Under the pieces are notes generated by a model, which saw nothing but the letters and a program-made list of their open reading frames with translations, was not told where the DNA came from and ran no database searches. The translations under genes and the position numbers were made by a program. From an uncultured Armatimonadota bacterium (lineage in GTDB: Bacteria > Armatimonadota > UBA5829 > DTJY01), in contig CALNCU010000217.1 in NCBI GenBank assembly GCA_937875395.1, positions 1 through 8,611 on the forward strand: a stretch of DNA of 8,611 nucleotides, written 5' to 3'. The first letter of the stretch is position 1; every line of letters begins with the position of its first letter. Of the stretch, positions 5,966-8,611 are shown piece by piece.

Positions 5966-6645
5966 TATAAGTCAACGGCAAGGCATAGTGCATAGACTCG
6001 GGTGGCTCCATGCTTTATAAGCGCCTTGCTGCACTCATAGATAGTGGATGAGGTGGTTGATACATCATCCACAAGAATGGCTGTTTTCCGCTCAACCAGA
6101 TGTGGGTTTGCCACGGTAAACGCATCCTTCGTGTTAATCCGGCGCGCTTCTGCGGAGAGTTCTACCTGCGGGCGGGTGCACCTGGTGCGCACAAGGGCAT
6201 TGCCAAGTGCTGGAAGCCCCGTTAAAGAGGAGAGTTTAAGCGCCAGCAGCTCGCTCTGGTTGTAGCCCCGCGCACGGTAGCGGGACGGGTGGATGGGCAC
6301 GGGTATTATGCAATCCGCCCTCTTCCACGGGTAATCGCAGCTGGTGGTGAGGTATTTGTAGAGGAGTCCGGCCAGCGGATCTGCAAGCATTCTGGCGCCG
6401 TTGTATTTAAACTGATGGATTGCCTGCCTTAATGTTCCGCTGTACACGCCTACGGCGCGGGCGGATGTAAAGGCCTTTGCGCGCCCCATGCACTTGAAGC
6501 AAGCCTGGCCTGACAGGGTATGCCCGCAGATGGAACAGTACGGCTCCGGGACGGATTCTATCTGGGAGATACAGGATTCGCAGAGGTATTCCGCGCCAAA
6601 CTTTCCGCAGGAGAGGCACCTGGGCGGGTAGAGCAGATCTAGCAT
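5965..6645 (-). CDS. comF: ComF family protein (double zinc finger plus phosphoribosyltransferase-like domain)
   Basis: ComF proteins are needed for DNA uptake in some naturally competent bacteria and are widespread in others, where their role is less clear. From the ATG at 6645 the protein has 226 residues, close to E. coli GntX/YhgH. Four CxxC pairs at C10/C13, C22/C25, C37/C40 and C49/C52 should bind zinc. The C-terminal part holds PVPIHPSRYRARGYNQSELL (115-134) and the PRPP-loop-like ILVDDVSTTSSTI (190-202). Other ComF proteins usually have TTG where this one has TTS. The start is uncertain: a GTG at 6741 has GGAGG 11 bases upstream but overlaps the kinase gene by 67 bases, and a GTG at 6657 has no ribosome binding site. 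The kinase stop lies 29 bases upstream, so co-transcription is likely. Confidence 0.88.
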   Translation of the reverse strand: MLDLLYPPRCLSCGKFGAEYLCESCISQIESVPEPYCSICGHTLSGQACFKCMGRAKAFTSARAVGVYSGTLRQAIHQFKYNGARMLADPLAGLLYKYLTTSCDYPWKRADCIIPVPIHPSRYRARGYNQSELLALKLSSLTGLPALGNALVRTRCTRPQVELSAEARRINTKDAFTVANPHLVERKTAILVDDVSTTSSTIYECSKALIKHGATRVYALCLAVDL

Positions 6646-6674
6646 CCCCTGCCCCACGGTTTTGGCAAACGATG

Positions 6675-7589
6675 CTACTCCGCCCCAAACTGTGAGATCG
6701 CCCGGAGCTCCTGGTAGCGGCCCGTGATGTCTTTTTTGCACAGCGATGCCAACCTCCGCAGGCTGAAATCTTCTACGTTGAACGATGCCACGGTGCTGCC
6801 GTAGATGGTGGCCTTTCTTAAACCGGATTCGCTTATATCTCCGGTGGATGCCACGTAACCTATGAATCCTCCGGCAAACGAATCTCCGGCGCCGGTGGGA
6901 TCGCTAACATCTTCAAGCGGATAAGACGGGGCGGCAAAGTATGAATTGCCAAAGACCATAACGGCCCCGTGCTCGCCCTTTTTTACGATTACTGCGGACG
7001 GCCCCATCCGGCGTATCTGCCTGGCCGCCTTGACAAGGCTTGTTGTGCCGCAGAACTGGCGCGCTTCGGCATCGTTTATAAAAACAACATCCACCCGCTC
7101 AAATACTTTTGCAAGGGAGTCTCTTTTTTTCTCTATCCAGAAGTTCATAGTATCGCATACCGTAAGCTTTGGAGATTTTACCTGATCCAGCACCATAAGC
7201 TGAAGGTCTGGGTCTATGTTTGCAAGAAAGACGTACTCCGTCTCTCTGTACTCCTGCGGGATTCTGGGAAGGAAATCTGCAAAAACGTTTAGATGAGTCT
7301 CCAGGGTATGCGCCTGGTTTAAGTCAAAATCATAGTAGCCGGACCAGCGGAAGGTGTTGCCGGACGCATGCTCAAGTCCCCTAAGGTCTATGCTGCGCTT
7401 TTGAAGGAACTCTTCATGTTCCGCGGGGAAATCATTCCCAACCACCCCAACAAGCCGCACGGGAGCAAAATAGCTTGCGGCAACGGAGGAATATACCGCC
7501 GCCCCTCCCAGGGCCTCTTCCACCTTCCCGAACGGTGTTCTGACGTTATCCAGCGCTATGCTTCCAACTATAAGAATTTTCCCTGCCAA
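6675..7589 (-). CDS. PfkB-family carbohydrate/nucleoside kinase
   Basis: This 304-residue protein is a ribokinase-like (PfkB) kinase that transfers phosphate from ATP to a sugar or nucleoside hydroxyl. The N-terminal sheet and substrate region show ILIVGSIALDNV (5-16) and the glycine pair in LGGAAVYSSVAAS (27-39). The C-terminal signature is DPTGAGDSFAGGFIGY (230-245), with D236 as expected catalytic base and the anion hole in GAGD. VKKGEHG (202-208) is also typical. The start is TTG at 7589: GAGG at 7596-7599 lies 6 bases upstream and an in-frame stop at 7593-7595 rules out a longer protein. It begins 9 bases after the glycosyltransferase stop, so the two are probably co-translated. The substrate cannot be told from sequence alone. 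Confidence 0.9.
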   Translation of the reverse strand: MAGKILIVGSIALDNVRTPFGKVEEALGGAAVYSSVAASYFAPVRLVGVVGNDFPAEHEEFLQKRSIDLRGLEHASGNTFRWSGYYDFDLNQAHTLETHLNVFADFLPRIPQEYRETEYVFLANIDPDLQLMVLDQVKSPKLTVCDTMNFWIEKKRDSLAKVFERVDVVFINDAEARQFCGTTSLVKAARQIRRMGPSAVIVKKGEHGAVMVFGNSYFAAPSYPLEDVSDPTGAGDSFAGGFIGYVASTGDISESGLRKATIYGSTVASFNVEDFSLRRLASLCKKDITGRYQELRAISQFGAE

Positions 7590-7598
7590 AATCTACCT

Positions 7599-8342
7599 CT
7601 ATCCCTGCATCCGGCGTTTTGCCTTTTTCACCATAGCCATAAACACCGGTAGGGTAAGGCACTTTTTGTATTTGCGTGGGTTCATTATCAGGCGGTGGAG
7701 CCATTCCAGGCCGCGCCTCTGCATCCAGACGGGGGCCCGCTTTACGTTGCCGGATATTACATCAAACGTGCCGCCCACGCCTATGGAGACGGGCACGTTC
7801 ATCTCTCTTTTATACCGGGTTATCCACTTCTCCTGCCGGGGTATGCCAAACGCAACAAATAGTATATCCGGCTTTGCATCCCTTACCATTTGGGCTATGG
7901 AATTTGACTCTTCCGATTTAAAATAGCCGTGGTGGCACCCCGCTATATTAAGCCCCGGGTAACGCCTCTTAAGCTCACCGGCTGCGGCATCTGCAACTCC
8001 GGGAGCGGAACCCAGCAGAAAGACGCTGTACCCGCCTGCGGCAGCGCGCCCGCAGAGCAGATCTACTATATCCACGCCGGAGACTCTTTGGGGCAGGCTG
8101 TAACCCAACTGCTTTGCCGCCCAGAGTATGCCGGTGCTGTCCGGGGTAACCAGGTCTGCGGAGTTCATTATCCGGTGGAGTTCCGGGTCTGTCTGCGCCA
8201 TTACAACGCCGGACGCATCTGCAGTTACCACCAGGTGGGGCTTGCGGCTTTTTATAAATTCTTCCATCTGCGCAAGCGCCGTTTCCATATCTACGGCATC
8301 TACGCGGATACCCAGAATGTTGTAGCTTTGAAAGTTAATCAT
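7599..8342 (-). CDS. WecG/TagA/CpsF family (GT26) glycosyltransferase
   Basis: GT26 enzymes add an N-acetyl-aminosugar (for example ManNAc or ManNAcA) to an undecaprenyl-linked acceptor at the inner face of the membrane, for teichoic acid, enterobacterial common antigen or other surface polymers. The 247-residue protein is of family length. It shows VVTADASGVVMAQTDPELHR (38-57), ADLVTPDSTGILWAAKQLG (62-80), RVSGVDIV (86-93), FLLGSAPGVADAA (108-120), KPDILFVAFGIPRQEKWI (157-174) and GVGGTFDVISGNVKRAP (188-204). T40 and D68 correspond to the conserved Thr and Asp described for TagA. The basic C-terminus may touch the membrane. A TTG at 8354 is an alternative start; neither start has a clear Shine-Dalgarno site. 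It is first in the operon with the kinase and comF. The donor and acceptor are unknown. Confidence 0.92.
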   Translation of the reverse strand: MINFQSYNILGIRVDAVDMETALAQMEEFIKSRKPHLVVTADASGVVMAQTDPELHRIMNSADLVTPDSTGILWAAKQLGYSLPQRVSGVDIVDLLCGRAAAGGYSVFLLGSAPGVADAAAGELKRRYPGLNIAGCHHGYFKSEESNSIAQMVRDAKPDILFVAFGIPRQEKWITRYKREMNVPVSIGVGGTFDVISGNVKRAPVWMQRRGLEWLHRLIMNPRKYKKCLTLPVFMAMVKKAKRRMQG

Positions 8343-8391
8343 TGTATTTGTCAATTTAATATACCGGTAGAGTGTGCGCTTCGCCGGATTA

Positions 8392-8400
8392 ATTATACCA
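8392..8400 (-). promoter_or_regulatory. Extended -10 promoter upstream of the glycosyltransferase operon
   Basis: The minus strand reads TGGTATAAT, a perfect TATAAT (8392-8397) with the TGn extension that can replace a -35 box. No TTGACA-like hexamer sits 16-18 bases upstream. Initiation near 8385 would give a leader of about 43 bases to the ATG at 8342. It is the best promoter candidate for the three-gene block. Confidence 0.55.
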
Positions 8401-8436
8401 TATGAGATGCATGCTGCATGGGCCGGATAACTTTAA

Positions 8437-8459
8437 GCTTCGGCAGCAGCGGGCGAAGC
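8437..8459 (+). repeat. Short hairpin related to the repeat units
   Basis: GCTTCG (8437-8442) pairs perfectly with CGAAGC (8454-8459). The left arm continues GCTTCGGCAGC exactly as in the 40-nt units, but the CTCTGCGACC part is missing. It looks like a shortened copy, 39 bases before the first full unit. Confidence 0.55.
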
Positions 8460-8498
8460 CAGGGCAAGCCACCGCAGGGTGTGCAATTATCTACATAT

Positions 8499-8538
8499 GC
8501 TTCGGCAGCGACGCCTTCGGCTCTGCGACCGAAGTATC
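8499..8538 (+). repeat. Palindromic repeat unit, copy 1 of the distal composite
   Basis: A 40-nt unit beginning GCTTCGGCAGCGACGCC and ending CTCTGCGACCGAAGTATC. CTTCGG pairs with CCGAAG, and CAG with CTG around a CGA bulge. It differs from the unit at 8560-8599 by one base. Confidence 0.88.
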
Positions 8539-8555
8539 ATCCCGGGGGTTGATGC
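8534..8555 (+). repeat. Palindromic spacer between repeat units (distal side)
   Basis: The order is GTATC-AT-CCC-GG-GGG-TT-GATGC, the same plan as 5822-5848 with a shorter loop. GTATC still pairs with GATGC through a G-T pair, so the stem is kept although the bases changed. Confidence 0.7.
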
Positions 8556-8559
8556 CCTT

Positions 8560-8599
8560 GCTTCGGCAGCGGCGCCTTCGGCTCTGCGACCGAAGTATC
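8560..8599 (+). repeat. Palindromic repeat unit, copy 2 of the distal composite
   Basis: A 40-nt unit beginning GCTTCGGCAGCGGCGCC and ending CTCTGCGACCGAAGTATC, in the same orientation as copy 1 and starting 61 bases after it. The composite of two units and spacer spans 101 bp here. The array may continue beyond the window. Confidence 0.88.
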
Positions 8600-8611
8600 G
8601 CCTTCCGTAAT

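Larger units (their letters stand above)
8401..8611. other. Upstream region filled by palindromic repeats, no gene seen
   Basis: Beyond the promoter the window runs to its end without a supported gene. It contains a near-palindrome around CATGCTGCATG (8410-8420), the hairpin at 8437-8459, a small hairpin CACC/GGTG (8470-8481), and the composite repeat at 8499-8599. The repeats may continue past 8611. Confidence 0.6.

Noticed and set aside
7929..8405. Plus-strand open frame of 158 codons opposite the glycosyltransferase
   Set aside because: It is an antisense shadow of a well-recognised GT26 gene with no family motifs and no ribosome binding site.
8437..8599. CRISPR array
   Set aside because: Repeats are palindromic with related, symmetric spacers and only two full copies; spacers are not unique sequences and no cas gene is present.

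Overview
The window is bacterial. It has tRNA genes with encoded CCA ends, a consensus sigma70-type promoter, Shine-Dalgarno sites, short intergenic gaps, and bacterial families (WrbA, E1/E2 of a 2-oxoacid dehydrogenase, ComF, WecG/TagA/CpsF, CapA). Coding DNA is moderately GC-rich, with frequent ATA (Ile) and AGA/AGG (Arg) codons. I cannot name a phylum from this sequence; an uncultured, non-model lineage is likely. An Arg tRNA with anticodon GCG, where most bacteria have ACG, is a possible lineage clue.

Layout. (1) Positions 1-289, minus strand: a tRNA operon read Arg(GCG), Arg(CCT), Ser(CGA). The Ser gene is cut by the window edge. The operon is driven by a TTGACA-17-TATACT promoter. (2) 388-4231, plus strand: a compact four-gene operon of a WrbA-type flavodoxin-like quinone reductase followed by pyruvate dehydrogenase E1-alpha, E1-beta and the lipoyl E2. 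No E3 (dihydrolipoamide dehydrogenase) follows. (3) 4232-4443: a convergent junction without a gene, holding an 11-bp-stem hairpin. (4) 4444-5736, minus strand: a CapA-family metallophosphatase-like protein. (5) 5737-5964: an intergenic region packed with palindromic repeats. (6) 5965-8342, minus strand: an apparent operon of a WecG/TagA/CpsF glycosyltransferase, a PfkB-family sugar kinase and a ComF-type phosphoribosyltransferase-like protein. (7) 8343-8611: its upstream region, with an extended -10 promoter and more copies of the same repeat.

How the genes fit together. The plus-strand operon encodes the oxidative decarboxylation and acyl-transfer steps from pyruvate (or a related 2-oxoacid) to acetyl-CoA; E3 must come from elsewhere in the genome. 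The minus-strand genes suggest envelope glycan or polymer work (GT26 glycosyltransferase, CapA), with a sugar or nucleoside kinase and a competence-type protein in the same transcript.

The least explained feature is a composite repeat: two 40-43 nt hairpin units separated by a spacer that is itself palindromic. It occurs in the same orientation at 5787-5896 and 8499-8599 and so brackets the glycosyltransferase-kinase-comF block. Degenerate copies lie at 5932-5965 (inverted) and 8437-8459. It behaves like a REP/BIME-type or MITE-type element.
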